DNA of 64,000 nucleotides from Terrimonas_A sp051954695 (lineage in GTDB: Bacteria; Bacteroidota; Bacteroidia; Chitinophagales; Chitinophagaceae): contig JBQCHL010000022.1 in the NCBI GenBank assembly GCA_051954695.1, positions 1-64,000 of the forward strand. The letters run 5' to 3'. The number at the start of each line of letters is the position of its first letter. Position 1 is the first letter of the stretch. This document shows positions 22,992 through 32,198 of this stretch, piece after piece. The position numbers and the translations under genes are program-made. The notes under the pieces were generated by a model that saw only the letters and a program-made list of their open reading frames with translations, was not told where the DNA came from and ran no database searches.

Positions 22992-24575
22992 TTAGTGAGC
23001 ATTACTCAGATCTAATTTCTCACCTTTCTTCTTCATGTTACCTTTTACCAGCATCACGAAAGGAATACAGATCAGGAACATCACTCCTATATAAAGAAAC
23101 ACATCCATATACGATAATACCATGGCCTGTTTGGTAACCGCTCCATCAAGCGCTTTGTAAGCATCCTGCAAAGCTATATTCGATGGTATTCCTTTTGCCA
23201 TAAAACTGTGCTGCATAGCAGTCACACGGTTCTGTACTGCCGGATCGGTGATATCCAGGTTGGATACAAGATCACTGCGATGGTGCATGGTTTTTCGGGC
23301 CATAAATGTTGTGATCGCTGCTACACCAAACGAACCACCCAATTGGCGCATCATGCCTGTAAATGCAGCTCCTTCACCGATTTGTTTGCCTTTTAGTTTA
23401 CTAAGCGCCAAAGAAGTGATAGGGATAAATAAAAGCCCCATACCAATACCCCGCATCATCAGCATCCAGAAGAAATCCTCTTTGCTGGTATCAGGCGTAA
23501 TGATCTTATAGCCCCAGTAGCAAAAGAAAAAGAATATCAGCATCCCGGTTGCCACCAGGAACTGCTGCGGTATACCTCTTTGCAAAAGTTGCGCTATCAC
23601 AGGCATCATAAATGCTGTCATCAATGCTGCAGGCACCATCAGCATACCCGCCTGGGTGGCCGTCCATCCGAGGGTAGCTTGTGTATATAATGGAATGATA
23701 AAAGTTGACCCATATAAACCAAAACCCATGATAAAGGAAAGCACAGTTCCTACACGCAGATTACTGTTCTTTAAAACCCGCAACTGCACTACAGGATTTT
23801 TAGCTGTCCATTCACGCCAGATAAAGAAAAAGCCTCCCAATATCGCCAGTATGATAAATACAACAATGGTGCTGCTGTTGAACCAATCGTCATCCTGTCC
23901 TTTTTCCAGCACATATTGCAGTGATCCCACAAATAGCGCAAGTAAACCAATTCCCAGCCAGTCGATATCTCTTACAGAGCTCTTTGTTCCGTATTTAGGG
24001 CTTCTTACAAATTGCAGGGTCAGCAGTGCTGCGATCACACCTAAAGGAATATTGATATAAAAAATATACGGCCAGGTAAAATTGTCAACGATATAACCAC
24101 CAAGGGGTGGGCCTAAAGTAGGGCCGACGATCACACCCATACCATAGATCGCCTGTGCCATGCTTCTCTTCTCAGGAGGATAGCTTTCTGTGATGATTGT
24201 TTGTGAAGTTACCAGCAATGCACCACCACCTACCCCCTGTAAGAAGCGGAAGATGATCAGTTCGTTGATGGTGGTGGCATTTCCGCAGAGAAAAGAACAG
24301 ATCGTAAATAATATAATAGAGGCCGCAAAATAGTTTCTCCGGCCAAACTGCATGGAAAGCCAGCTCGTCAGTGGAATAATGATCACATTACCGATGGCAT
24401 AAGCCGTTACCACCCAGCCAACTTCGCTGGTAGTAGCGCCCAGGTTGCCTTTCATATCATTCAATGCCACATTCACGATAGTGGTGTCCACTATCTCCAG
24501 TAAGGCGCACACGATGGCAGTGAGCGTAATGATCACCCGCCTCGATCCATATTCAATTAATGATTCCTGTTGCAT
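22992..24575 (-). CDS. emrB: EmrB-type MFS drug efflux transporter (DHA2 family)
   Basis: 527-residue inner-membrane proton antiporter with about 14 hydrophobic segments. DHA2 hallmarks include IVDTTIVNVALNDMKGNLGATTSEVGWVVTAYAI in helix 1, LQGVGGGALLVTSQTII in motif B, and YGMGVIVGPTLGPPLGGYIVDNFTWPYIFYINIPLG in motif C. It is the last gene of a TetR-TolC-EmrA-EmrB operon and would pump hydrophobic compounds through the EmrA adaptor and TolC channel. A 157-base gap with a long palindrome separates it from emrA, unlike the tight spacing of the rest. The substrate is unknown. Confidence 0.93.
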   Translation of the reverse strand: MQQESLIEYGSRRVIITLTAIVCALLEIVDTTIVNVALNDMKGNLGATTSEVGWVVTAYAIGNVIIIPLTSWLSMQFGRRNYFAASIILFTICSFLCGNATTINELIIFRFLQGVGGGALLVTSQTIITESYPPEKRSMAQAIYGMGVIVGPTLGPPLGGYIVDNFTWPYIFYINIPLGVIAALLTLQFVRSPKYGTKSSVRDIDWLGIGLLALFVGSLQYVLEKGQDDDWFNSSTIVVFIILAILGGFFFIWREWTAKNPVVQLRVLKNSNLRVGTVLSFIMGFGLYGSTFIIPLYTQATLGWTATQAGMLMVPAALMTAFMMPVIAQLLQRGIPQQFLVATGMLIFFFFCYWGYKIITPDTSKEDFFWMLMMRGIGMGLLFIPITSLALSKLKGKQIGEGAAFTGMMRQLGGSFGVAAITTFMARKTMHHRSDLVSNLDITDPAVQNRVTAMQHSFMAKGIPSNIALQDAYKALDGAVTKQAMVLSYMDVFLYIGVMFLICIPFVMLVKGNMKKKGEKLDLSNAH

Positions 24576-24604
24576 ACCAAGATGCTATTAAGTAAATAAG
24601 AGAT

Positions 24605-24729
24605 GTTTATGGTTTAAAAGTTTAAGGTTCTTACAGGCAGAGTAAATTCATTGATTCCGGTAGTTACGCTGTTCCTGTCTTTTAATATGTCCACTGTTGT
24701 AAGAACCTTAAACTTTTAAACTCATAAAC
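24605..24729. repeat. Palindrome-family D element inside the efflux operon
   Basis: Perfect 24-base arms at 24612-24635 and 24698-24721 (each contains AAAGTTTAAGGTTCTTACA or its complement), around a 62-base centre; homology continues outward with a one-base slip (GTTTATG). It fills the gap between emrA and emrB, so it would be transcribed and could form a very stable hairpin. The core AGTTTAAGG is shared with 39759-39828. Confidence 0.85.
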
Positions 24730-24733
24730 TTTA

Positions 24734-25870
24734 TTAATCCAGGTGCACATCCACCAGTACGTTCATCCCCGGACGGAGCTTTTTCACCAATGAATCGTTT
24801 TTATCAGTGAATTCGATCTTCACAGGTAAACGTTGTACCACTTTCACGAAGTTGCCGCTCGCATTATCTGGAGGCAACAGGGCAAATGTGGCACCTGTGG
24901 CTGGAGAAAATGAAGTAAGATTTGCTTCAAACTTATGACCGGGATAAGCATCTGCTTCCACTACTACTTTCTGGCCCACTTTCATTTTATCCAGTTGTGT
25001 TTCCTTAAAATTGGCAACCACCCAAACAGCATCACCATGCACTATACTGAACAAAGCCTGTCCACCCTGCACAAATTGACCAGGCTGCACATTCACTTTT
25101 GATACCAATCCATCCTGCGGTGCAGTGATAACTGTATATGACAAGTCGAGCCTGGCTGCATCCACATCCACTTCACGCTGATGAATGGTAGCATCAGCCA
25201 CACTGATCTGTGAAGCCGTTGCTTTGCTTTGTACAGCCACTGCATTGGTTTGTTCTGATGCCTGTTTCTTTTGTTCTTCCAGTACACCCAGTTGACGCTC
25301 GGCACTTTGCTTGGCAGCAGAAGCCTGTTCAAATTGCTGCTGCGTGATAGAATGATCTTTGATCAGGTTGGCATAGCGTTCATAATCCTGGCTGGCTCTC
25401 CATAAATTCACTTTAGCTGCTTCGATCTGTGCATCAATGGTGCCTACAGATGCTCTTGCAGTAGCAATGCCTGCATGTGCTGCTGAGGTGCTGGCCTGGG
25501 CAGTTCCCAGGTTGGTACGTGCGATCTGCAAGGCGGCTTCGGCCTGCTTCACTTTGATCGTATAATCGCGGTTATCAAGCACCAGTAAGGTGTCGCCTTT
25601 CTTCACCTGTTGGTTGTCCTTCACCCTTACATCCATAACATAACCTGATACACGGGGAATCACCGGACTGATATCGCCGCTGATCTGCGCATCCTCTGTG
25701 TCTTCATGATGAAGGCTATGCTGGTACTTTGAAATACCAAACCAGCCACCACCGATCACCAGCACAGCAAGAATGATGATGAATACCGGGTTCCGTTTTT
25801 TAGGCGCTTTTGCATGAGTTGTTTCCATATCAATGAATTGATTCTTTTCTTTATTATTTGTTATTGGCAT
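24734..25870 (-). CDS. emrA: EmrA/HlyD-type membrane fusion protein
   Basis: Periplasmic adaptor, 378 residues from the ATG at 25870 (an ATG at 25828, METTHAKAPKK, is a good alternative). One N-terminal transmembrane helix (NPVFIIILAVLVIGGGWFGI), then a biotinyl-lipoyl half-motif (DISPVIPRVSGYVMDVRVKDNQQVKKGDTLLVLD), a long alpha-helical hairpin rich in A/Q/E, the second half-motif (VITAPQDGLVSKVNVQPGQFV) and a beta-barrel domain. It bridges EmrB and TolC. The start overlaps the tolC stop by 17 bases, showing translational coupling. Confidence 0.92.
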   Translation of the reverse strand: MPITNNKEKNQFIDMETTHAKAPKKRNPVFIIILAVLVIGGGWFGISKYQHSLHHEDTEDAQISGDISPVIPRVSGYVMDVRVKDNQQVKKGDTLLVLDNRDYTIKVKQAEAALQIARTNLGTAQASTSAAHAGIATARASVGTIDAQIEAAKVNLWRASQDYERYANLIKDHSITQQQFEQASAAKQSAERQLGVLEEQKKQASEQTNAVAVQSKATASQISVADATIHQREVDVDAARLDLSYTVITAPQDGLVSKVNVQPGQFVQGGQALFSIVHGDAVWVVANFKETQLDKMKVGQKVVVEADAYPGHKFEANLTSFSPATGATFALLPPDNASGNFVKVVQRLPVKIEFTDKNDSLVKKLRPGMNVLVDVHLD

Positions 25871-27191
25871 TATCAAGCATGCCTGCTGTTTTCAAAAGGT
25901 TGTTGTACATCACCACTGCATCTGCTTTAGCATATACATAGTTCACTTTGGCCTCAAGTTGTGCTACGTCTGCATCCAGCAGATCGGTAGTAGTGGCCAG
26001 GCTATTGTCATATTTATTCTTGGTGATGCGATAGTTCTCTTCTGCCTGCTCAATGGCTTTTTGATACACCTGCACCTTTTTCTGATTGCTGAGAACATCG
26101 AGATAATTTTTGTTTACCTGCAAGCGCACCTGGTCATTGAGTAAAGCTTCATTCGCTACAAGTTGTTTTACCCTCGCTTCGCTTTGTTGCACTTTTGCTT
26201 TTGTTTTCCAGATCGATCCTATATTGTAGGAAACGCCTACTCCCACATTCACGGCATTGGTCACCGACATGAAATTGGGAATATTAGCAGCCACATAACC
26301 ACCGGTTACGTTCAGGCTGGGATACATTTCCCCTTTTGTAGATTTCACCCTGCTTTCTGCAGATTTCTTTTGCAGATCGAGAGAGGCTACATCTTTCCGG
26401 TTAGTAAGGGCGGATTGCACATAAGCATCAAGCGGCTGCAATTGGGCTGGCTGATTGACCAACTCTGTATCCAGTTCCAATTGTGTTTGATCAGGCAGGC
26501 CCAACAGCAGGTCCATGTTAACATTGGCCAGTTGCAGGTTGTTCTGGGCATCAACAAGCGAAAGCTCTTTATTGGAAGCCTGCAATTCTGCTTTCAACAA
26601 ATCATTTCTTGCAAGCAGCCCGTTCTTTTCCAGGTCTGAAAATTCTTTCACTCTCTGCTGAGACTGGGCTAAACTTTCTTTTACCAGTTTCACTGCTGCA
26701 CCAGCTTTGTATAAGTTGATATAAGCTTCTATTGTATTCTGTATCACTTCATCCTTTTCATAATCCGCATCCAGTTTGGCAGCTTCTGCCAGTAAGCGGG
26801 AAGATTCGATCCCATACCGGATCCGCCCACCCTGATAAACAGGCAGTGATACATTGGCGAGGCCATACATCACCTGGTTCACTTTAGGCGTTTCTCCAGA
26901 GTTACCAGAACCGTTACCATTGTCGGATTTATTTTTCATGGTGATGTTCGGGTTATTGAGCCATAAATAAGAACCGGATATGCTTGCGTCTGGTAATTTT
27001 TTATCTACCGCTTCCTTCAATGCGGCTGTCGCTTCTTCTATTTTGGCCTGGCTGTTCTTCAATTGGTGACTGTTCTTGATACTGAGATCAATCGCCTCAG
27101 GCAGGCTCAGGGATTTTTTCTCCTGCGCCTGCAGCCCGGTACAGGCCATCAGGATCACAGCTCCCAGCAGGAGCATTACTTTATTGTTCAT
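25854..27191 (-). CDS. TolC-family outer membrane efflux protein
   Basis: 445 residues with an exported N-terminus (MNNKVMLLLGAVILMACTGLQAQ). The protein shows the duplicated TolC plan: SLPEAIDLSIKNSHQLKNSQAKIEEATAALKEA near the N-terminus and the matching C-terminal half beginning VNVGVGVSYNIGSIWKTKAKVQQSEARVKQL, with long amphipathic helices throughout. It forms the outer-membrane channel for the EmrA-EmrB pump. A cysteine in VILMACTG could be lipidated, as in many OMF proteins of this lineage. It overlaps both tetR upstream (11 bases) and emrA downstream. Confidence 0.92.
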   Translation of the reverse strand: MNNKVMLLLGAVILMACTGLQAQEKKSLSLPEAIDLSIKNSHQLKNSQAKIEEATAALKEAVDKKLPDASISGSYLWLNNPNITMKNKSDNGNGSGNSGETPKVNQVMYGLANVSLPVYQGGRIRYGIESSRLLAEAAKLDADYEKDEVIQNTIEAYINLYKAGAAVKLVKESLAQSQQRVKEFSDLEKNGLLARNDLLKAELQASNKELSLVDAQNNLQLANVNMDLLLGLPDQTQLELDTELVNQPAQLQPLDAYVQSALTNRKDVASLDLQKKSAESRVKSTKGEMYPSLNVTGGYVAANIPNFMSVTNAVNVGVGVSYNIGSIWKTKAKVQQSEARVKQLVANEALLNDQVRLQVNKNYLDVLSNQKKVQVYQKAIEQAEENYRITKNKYDNSLATTTDLLDADVAQLEAKVNYVYAKADAVVMYNNLLKTAGMLDNANNK

Positions 27192-27813
27192 ACATCAATG
27201 TTGCTTTAAATATTGCTTTCAGGTGATGACTTAATTTCTTCCGTATATGTTTTTGAAATTCTTCTTCGGTCAGTGATTGGAGATTATTTATTTCCCGGTA
27301 AAAATGCTGGGTAGTGATCAGGTGGCTAACAGTTCCCACAAGAGTGATCATCAGCAAGGGTATGTCCACATGCTTTTTAAAATCACCATTGCGCTGCCCC
27401 TGGGCAATCAGTTCTTTGATCAGCGCCTGGTTAAGCCTTTTTATTTCCTGCAGCTTATCCGAGATAAACCCGTTGTTGTTGACCATCTGTTCCCTTACCA
27501 CAACACGGTGAAAACATTGATTAGTCAACAGCTTCTCTATATACCGGTCGATCAGCTTGTCTACCTTTTGGATAGGCGTTAATGTTTTATCCTGCACCAT
27601 TTCTTCCAACTGCAATAAGGATGAAGTGCCGCGGTAAGTAAACATGGCTTCCATCAGTTTTTCCTTGGAGCCAAAATAATAGGATATCATGGCCAGGTTC
27701 ACTCCAGCACCTTCAGCTATATCCCTGACAGAAGTTCCCTCGAAACCTTTATCAGCGAATAGCTTTTCTGCCGCCTCCATGATCTGTACCTGCTTTTCAT
27801 TGTATGCTGACAT
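27181..27813 (-). CDS. TetR-family repressor of the efflux operon
   Basis: 210 residues from ATG 27813 (MSAYNEKQVQIMEAAEKLF). The N-terminal HTH is classic: GFEGTSVRDIAEGAGVNLAMISYYFGSKEKLMEAMF. The C-terminal ligand domain is unassigned. It is the first gene of the tetR-tolC-emrA-emrB operon and overlaps tolC by 11 bases. A 36-bp near-perfect palindrome covers its own promoter (27841-27876), so it very probably represses the whole operon, with an unknown inducer. The longer frame to 27867 would run through that operator and is rejected. Confidence 0.92.
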   Translation of the reverse strand: MSAYNEKQVQIMEAAEKLFADKGFEGTSVRDIAEGAGVNLAMISYYFGSKEKLMEAMFTYRGTSSLLQLEEMVQDKTLTPIQKVDKLIDRYIEKLLTNQCFHRVVVREQMVNNNGFISDKLQEIKRLNQALIKELIAQGQRNGDFKKHVDIPLLMITLVGTVSHLITTQHFYREINNLQSLTEEEFQKHIRKKLSHHLKAIFKATLMYEQ

Positions 27814-27837
27814 AATAACTGTGGTTGAAATCCGCCG

Positions 27838-27876
27838 CAAATTAAACAGTTGTTTAAATTTAAACAAACGTTTAAT
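27838..27876 (-). promoter_or_regulatory. TetR operator and promoter of the efflux operon
   Basis: A perfect 18-bp palindrome TTGTTTAAATTTAAACAA (27850-27867) extends to 36 bp (27841-27876) with only two mismatched pairs. It can also be read as two AAAC-N4-GTTT sites (27844-27855 and 27862-27873), 18 bp apart, on the same face of the helix. On the minus strand TTTG at 27865-27868, a 19-base spacer and TTAATTTG at 27838-27845 form a promoter lying within it. This is what an autorepressing TetR dimer pair would need. Confidence 0.75.
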
Positions 27877-27959
27877 TAAGAATTTACAGAAAAATATTTT
27901 TGTTAATCGTTGGAGATCAGGCAGTTTTACTTTATAACCGATTCAGGATGAACACAAAA

Positions 27960-27990
27960 AACAAAACCCGGTCTCATTGGAGACCGGGCA
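27960..27990 (-). terminator. Intrinsic terminator downstream of the antiporter
   Basis: 8-bp GC-rich stem CCCGGTCT / AGACCGGG. On the minus strand it is followed by TTTTGTTTTTTG. It ends transcription from the antiporter side before the tetR promoter. Confidence 0.75.
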
Positions 27991-28048
27991 AAAAATGATT
28001 GGTTAATGCTGACCACAGCTAAGATAAGTAAGTTCAATTCTCAGCCTT

Positions 28049-28109
28049 CCTTCCCGTTCTTCCCGCCTTACCGGTAAAAACTTACCGGTAAGGCGGGAAG
28101 ACGGGAAGG
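28049..28109. repeat. Palindrome-family B element, copy 1
   Basis: Inverted repeat with arms of about 28-29 bases containing CCTTCCCGT, TCTTCCCGCC and TTACCGGTAA, around a four-base AAAC loop. The left arm has one extra base. It is almost identical to 55047-55108, 27 kb away. It lies downstream of the antiporter. Confidence 0.92.
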
Positions 28110-28145
28110 GAGACCTTATGAGTAGATTTTAATCTTGTTTGAACT

Positions 28146-30374
28146 TTAAACAAGCTGTTTGGATTTTTGTAAAGACAACAATCTTAGTTTGTCGCCTACT
28201 ACCCAAACTGTGTCACCTGGTTTGATAACGTAAGAGGAGTCAGGATTTACGATCCGGCCATTCTCATTTTCGATTCCCACTACTATTCCATGTATCTTTT
28301 CCCGGATTTCACCTTCCCGTATGTTCTTGTTGGCAAATACAGAATCATCCGTTACATTAAAATGTTCCAGTACCACTTCTACCGGTTTCTTTTCTACAAC
28401 CAGTGATTTTCCGGCTTCCATATCGGCTTTGAACTGGTCCAACTGATCATCGGTACCGATCATAAACAATGCATCGCCCGGAAAAATGCGTTGATCACGT
28501 TTGGGTGTATTAATTATCATGTTGCCCCTTTCGATAATGGCAACATTGAGCCCGTATTTCTCCCTCCAGGCAAGCTCTTTCAATGTTTTACCCACTCCCG
28601 GCATATCAGGTGATAAGACGAATTCTGCAATATGCGCATCCCAGGGAGCCAACATATCTTTTTTAGCTTTTTGCTCTTCCCGTTCATTGTAGTTAGCAAG
28701 AAACCGGGTACGTATGCGGCTATAAAGAAATTGTATGCGTTTGGAGAAAATGATCAGCAACAGCAACATTACTACTGTTACAATAAAGGCGATCTGTGGT
28801 GAAAAGAATCTGTCGAGCAGGAAGCCGATCAGGAAAATAGCGATCGCTGTACGGAACAACTGCAGTAATAACATACCTGTACGGTACTTATTCTGACTTA
28901 CGAATTTCTCCACCAGGTCTTTCCGGTGCTGCTTCACTGCCAGTGACCATAAGAATGGCGCCATAAAAGCAAGTGTGCAAACTGCACCGATAACAGTGGT
29001 CCAGGTATTATCTCCCAGCCTTGTTCTTGTATAAGGCAGAAGATAATGGGATGATAGCATAACGATCGCTGTTGTGATAACAGATACCAGTACAGTATTC
29101 ACCATTCCGCTTCTTACATACACCTGCCAGTCTGTAGAACTGGAGATCGTTTGCGAACGGCTGCTGTAACGGTGTATCGCACTTGTCCATGAAGCAGGCA
29201 ACTTCCTTTGAAGCCATTCATATAATGGTTCAGAAATCCTGATCATATAGGGCGTGGTAAAAGTAGTGATGGCTGATACGGCTACTGCTATCGGATAAAG
29301 AAAATCACTTGTCACTTTTAATGTCAAACCCAGGGTGGCAATAATGAAGGAGAACTCACCGATCTGTGAAAGGCTCATACCTGCCTGCACAGAAGATTTC
29401 AGCGGTTGGCCGGAAATAAGTGCGCCGGCAGTTGTGCTGAGCGCTTTACCAATGATCGTTACCACAATGATCAGTACCACTGGCAACGCATATTTTGCCA
29501 GCATCTGCGGATCGAACATCATACCCACTGACACAAAGAACACGGAGCCGAACAGGTCTTTTACAGGTTTAATGAGATGTTCTATTTTTTCTGCATATAC
29601 TGTTTCCGCCAGTATAGATCCCATGATGAATGCACCCAATGCCGGTGAAAACCCTACGATCGTTGCCAGCCAAACCATAAGGATACATAATGCCAGCGAA
29701 GTGATCAGCAGCATTTCATCGTTCATAAACTTTTTTGCCTTCCGCAAAAAAGTAGGCAGGAAAAATATCCCGGAGATAAACCATAATACCAGGAAGAACA
29801 CGAGTTTGGCTACCGACATCAGCATATCTGTTCCAGCAAACTGCGAACTCACGGCAAGTGTTGATAACAATACCATCAACACGATCGCTACAAGGTCTTC
29901 CACGATCAGGATGCCAAATACAAGACCAGCAAACTTATGTCCCTTCACACCCAACTCTTCAAAGGCACGGATGATAATGGTTGTGGAAGAAATACTCAAC
30001 ACACCGCCCAGGAAGATGCTGTCCATTTTTGACCAGCCCATCAATGAACCCGCCACATAACCGATCATCAGCATGAACACTACTTCCACAACTGCTGTAA
30101 CGGAAGCCGGTGTGCCGACCTTTAGTAATTTTTTGAAACTGAACTCAAGACCCAGGCTGAATAAAAGAATGATAACACCGATCTCTGCCCAGACGCTTAT
30201 ATTTTCTACCTCGGCTACAGTGGGAAACACAGTGAAATGCGGCCCCACAAGAAAGCCGGCAATAAGATAGCCAAGCACCAGGGGCTGCTTAAGCCATTTG
30301 AATATAATAGTAATAATTGCTGCTGCCCCAAGTATAAGGCCGAGGTCTGTGATCAGATGAGGTAAATGAAGCAT
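28146..30374 (-). CDS. CPA2-family monovalent cation:proton antiporter
   Basis: 742-residue inner-membrane protein. About twelve N-terminal helices form the Na+/H+-exchanger fold (KQPLVLGYLIAGFLVGPHF; IGVIILLFSLGLEFSFKKLLKVG; GGVLSISSTTIIIRAFEELG). A second hydrophobic block follows near 430-560, then cytosolic TrkA-C/RCK-C domains near 590-740 (MPGVGKTLKELAWREKYGLNVAIIERG; IREGEIREKIHGIVVGIENENG). The plan resembles KefB/YbaL-like proteins but lacks an obvious TrkA-N nucleotide motif. It probably expels K+ or Na+; the ion is not determined. It is monocistronic. Confidence 0.9.
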   Translation of the reverse strand: MLHLPHLITDLGLILGAAAIITIIFKWLKQPLVLGYLIAGFLVGPHFTVFPTVAEVENISVWAEIGVIILLFSLGLEFSFKKLLKVGTPASVTAVVEVVFMLMIGYVAGSLMGWSKMDSIFLGGVLSISSTTIIIRAFEELGVKGHKFAGLVFGILIVEDLVAIVLMVLLSTLAVSSQFAGTDMLMSVAKLVFFLVLWFISGIFFLPTFLRKAKKFMNDEMLLITSLALCILMVWLATIVGFSPALGAFIMGSILAETVYAEKIEHLIKPVKDLFGSVFFVSVGMMFDPQMLAKYALPVVLIIVVTIIGKALSTTAGALISGQPLKSSVQAGMSLSQIGEFSFIIATLGLTLKVTSDFLYPIAVAVSAITTFTTPYMIRISEPLYEWLQRKLPASWTSAIHRYSSRSQTISSSTDWQVYVRSGMVNTVLVSVITTAIVMLSSHYLLPYTRTRLGDNTWTTVIGAVCTLAFMAPFLWSLAVKQHRKDLVEKFVSQNKYRTGMLLLQLFRTAIAIFLIGFLLDRFFSPQIAFIVTVVMLLLLIIFSKRIQFLYSRIRTRFLANYNEREEQKAKKDMLAPWDAHIAEFVLSPDMPGVGKTLKELAWREKYGLNVAIIERGNMIINTPKRDQRIFPGDALFMIGTDDQLDQFKADMEAGKSLVVEKKPVEVVLEHFNVTDDSVFANKNIREGEIREKIHGIVVGIENENGRIVNPDSSYVIKPGDTVWVVGDKLRLLSLQKSKQLV

Positions 30375-30410
30375 CGGATTGATTTACACGTTCACGAATA
30401 TCTGCCTGCA

Positions 30411-30491
30411 CTAGTCTTCGGCAGACTCATCAGTCCCGGTGTCGCGCAATACGTTACAGGGATGATTTAAACTTTCTGCATCTTCCATCAT
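30411..30491 (-). other. Short open frame after the secreted protein, possible remnant
   Basis: A protein-like frame (MMEDAESLNHPCNVLRDTG to a TAG stop) lies just downstream of the 123-residue gene in a different frame, and stays open back to about 30573, inside that gene. It may be a frameshifted tail of the upstream gene or chance. No promoter is visible. Confidence 0.2.
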
Positions 30492-30522
30492 TATTCCGGA
30501 AGAATCATCAATACAAACTGCT

Positions 30523-30894
30523 TTACCAAAAATAATGAGAGGGAAATAAATGAAGAAGGTATCCTTTGTGCACTACCATCCCTGGCACTGCAACTGATCG
30601 CGGAGTAATGGTACCCGGAAACATGGCAGGGTATTCCTCAGGGACAACAAGAGTGATCTGGGAAAAGCACTGGGCATGTGTACTGATAAGAGAACGGCAG
30701 AATTCATCAGGCCGTTCTTCATGGGCCTTCTTATTTTTTAAAAAGAATTTTGAATGGAATGCCTTTGTTTTTTGAGTAGCTGGTTTTTTTGCATTAATGC
30801 AAGAAGAAAACTGCTGGCCGCTGTTTGCCGCGCCACTTATGGAGAAAATAATACAGCTAACGAATAAAATGTATGTGGCAATCCATTTTTTCAT
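30523..30894 (-). CDS. Small secreted protein of unknown function
   Basis: 123 residues with a clear signal peptide (MKKWIATYILFVSCIIFSISGAANS). The mature part has basic stretches (AKKPATQKTKAFHSKFFLKNKKAHEE), several cysteines, and a Pro-rich end. No family recognised. It stands alone between alanine dehydrogenase and the antiporter and ends in an aromatic tail (HYFW). The neighbouring frame shows another open run across its 3' end, so a frameshift shortening the gene is possible. Confidence 0.45.
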   Translation of the reverse strand: MKKWIATYILFVSCIIFSISGAANSGQQFSSCINAKKPATQKTKAFHSKFFLKNKKAHEERPDEFCRSLISTHAQCFSQITLVVPEEYPAMFPGTITPRSVAVPGMVVHKGYLLHLFPSHYFW

Positions 30895-30942
30895 TGCCGC
30901 GAAGGTAAGAAAAAACCAGGGAAGGGACTGTTAACATTCTGT

Positions 30943-32157
30943 TCATCTCTGACTGGCGATCAACAGGTTCAAATCGGTGTATTTCAGATCGAACCGTTCG
31001 CTCAGGTAAAAATTGGTGAGAGCCCCTTTAAATAAATAGATCCCGCTGCGCAGATGCACTCTATGCCATACCAGGTTTTCAAAGCCTCCTTCTTCACCTG
31101 CTTCCAGCAGCAGCGGCATAAGCACATTGCTGATGGCATGCGAAGCAGTGCGGGAAAAACCTGAAGGAATATTCGGTACACAATAATGTATCACCCCATA
31201 TTTCATAAAAATGGGATGTTCATGACTGGTGATCTCTGATGTTTCAAAACATCCGCCGCGATCGATGCTCACATCTATGACAACAGAACCGGGACGCATA
31301 TTGCTTACCATTTCTTCTGTTACCACCATTGGCGTTCTCCCGCTTTCAGAACCCAATGCCCCTACAGCCACTTCGCAGGTCTTTAATTGCTTTGCCAGCA
31401 TTCGCGGCTCAATCACCGAAGTCCATAAGCGATGGCCGATATTATTCTGCAGCCTCTTTAAACGATATACACTGTTATCAAACACCTTTACCGATGCTCC
31501 CAATGCGAGAGCTGCTCTTGCAGCATACTCGCCTACAATGCCTGCGCCGATGATAATTACTTTGGTAGGAGCTATGCCGGAAATACCTCCCAACAACACA
31601 CCCTTACCATGATTCGCAGAGCTCAGGTATTGCGCAGCGATCAGCATTACGGCGCTACCAGCGATCTCGCTCATGCTTCGAACAATAGGATAGGAATCAC
31701 TATCGTCTTTCAGATTTTCAAACGAAATGGCAGTGACCTTTCTTTCCATCATTGTTTCCAGTATCTCGGCTTTGAGCACGGAAAGATGTATGGGTGAAAT
31801 GATCACCTGGTTTTGTTGTATCAGTGGAAGGTCTTCTTCAATAACAGGTGCACTTTTGACGAGGATGGGCGATTTAAAAACTTCTGCCCTGTCGTACACG
31901 ATCTTGGCGCCAGCCTCACTGTAGTCTTTATCGCGGTAATGGGATGCGTCACCGGCATTATGCTCGATAGTTACCTGGTGGCCATTGCTCACGAGCACGC
32001 TCACTGCATCAGGGGTCAGCGCGATCCGGTTTTCCTGGAAAGCGATCTCTTTTGGAATGCCGATCATCATACCTTCTGCTTTCGGTTTGATATCAAGCGT
32101 TTCCTCTAAGGTTTCGTAACTGAAGGAAGTGCTTATCCGGGGTTTTTGCTGGCTCAT
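30943..32157 (-). CDS. ald: Alanine dehydrogenase
   Basis: 404 residues. Catalyses reversible NAD-dependent deamination of L-alanine to pyruvate and ammonia. After an N-terminal extension of about 30 residues the family begins at MMIGIPKEIAFQENRIALTPDAV, with the substrate-binding lysine region VLVKSAPV and the NAD Rossmann motif VIIIGAGIVGEYAARAALALGA, then VDVSIDRGGCFETS. Note the C-terminal part is longer than in Bacillus Ald. A NAD(P) transhydrogenase alpha-subunit is the nearest alternative, but the length and RGGCFETS favour Ald. It follows tsaE on the same strand but has its own -7 box at 32190-32197. Confidence 0.88.
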   Translation of the reverse strand: MSQQKPRISTSFSYETLEETLDIKPKAEGMMIGIPKEIAFQENRIALTPDAVSVLVSNGHQVTIEHNAGDASHYRDKDYSEAGAKIVYDRAEVFKSPILVKSAPVIEEDLPLIQQNQVIISPIHLSVLKAEILETMMERKVTAISFENLKDDSDSYPIVRSMSEIAGSAVMLIAAQYLSSANHGKGVLLGGISGIAPTKVIIIGAGIVGEYAARAALALGASVKVFDNSVYRLKRLQNNIGHRLWTSVIEPRMLAKQLKTCEVAVGALGSESGRTPMVVTEEMVSNMRPGSVVIDVSIDRGGCFETSEITSHEHPIFMKYGVIHYCVPNIPSGFSRTASHAISNVLMPLLLEAGEEGGFENLVWHRVHLRSGIYLFKGALTNFYLSERFDLKYTDLNLLIASQR

Positions 32158-32189
32158 GAACGATTGATTGAAGCCATTAAGGCCGGTTT

Positions 32190-32197
32190 CAAAAATA
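32190..32197 (-). promoter_or_regulatory. ald promoter, -7 box TATTTTTG
   Basis: Perfect TAnnTTTG on the minus strand in the short gap between tsaE and ald, 32 bases before the ald ATG. Confidence 0.4.
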
Positions 32198-32198
32198 A

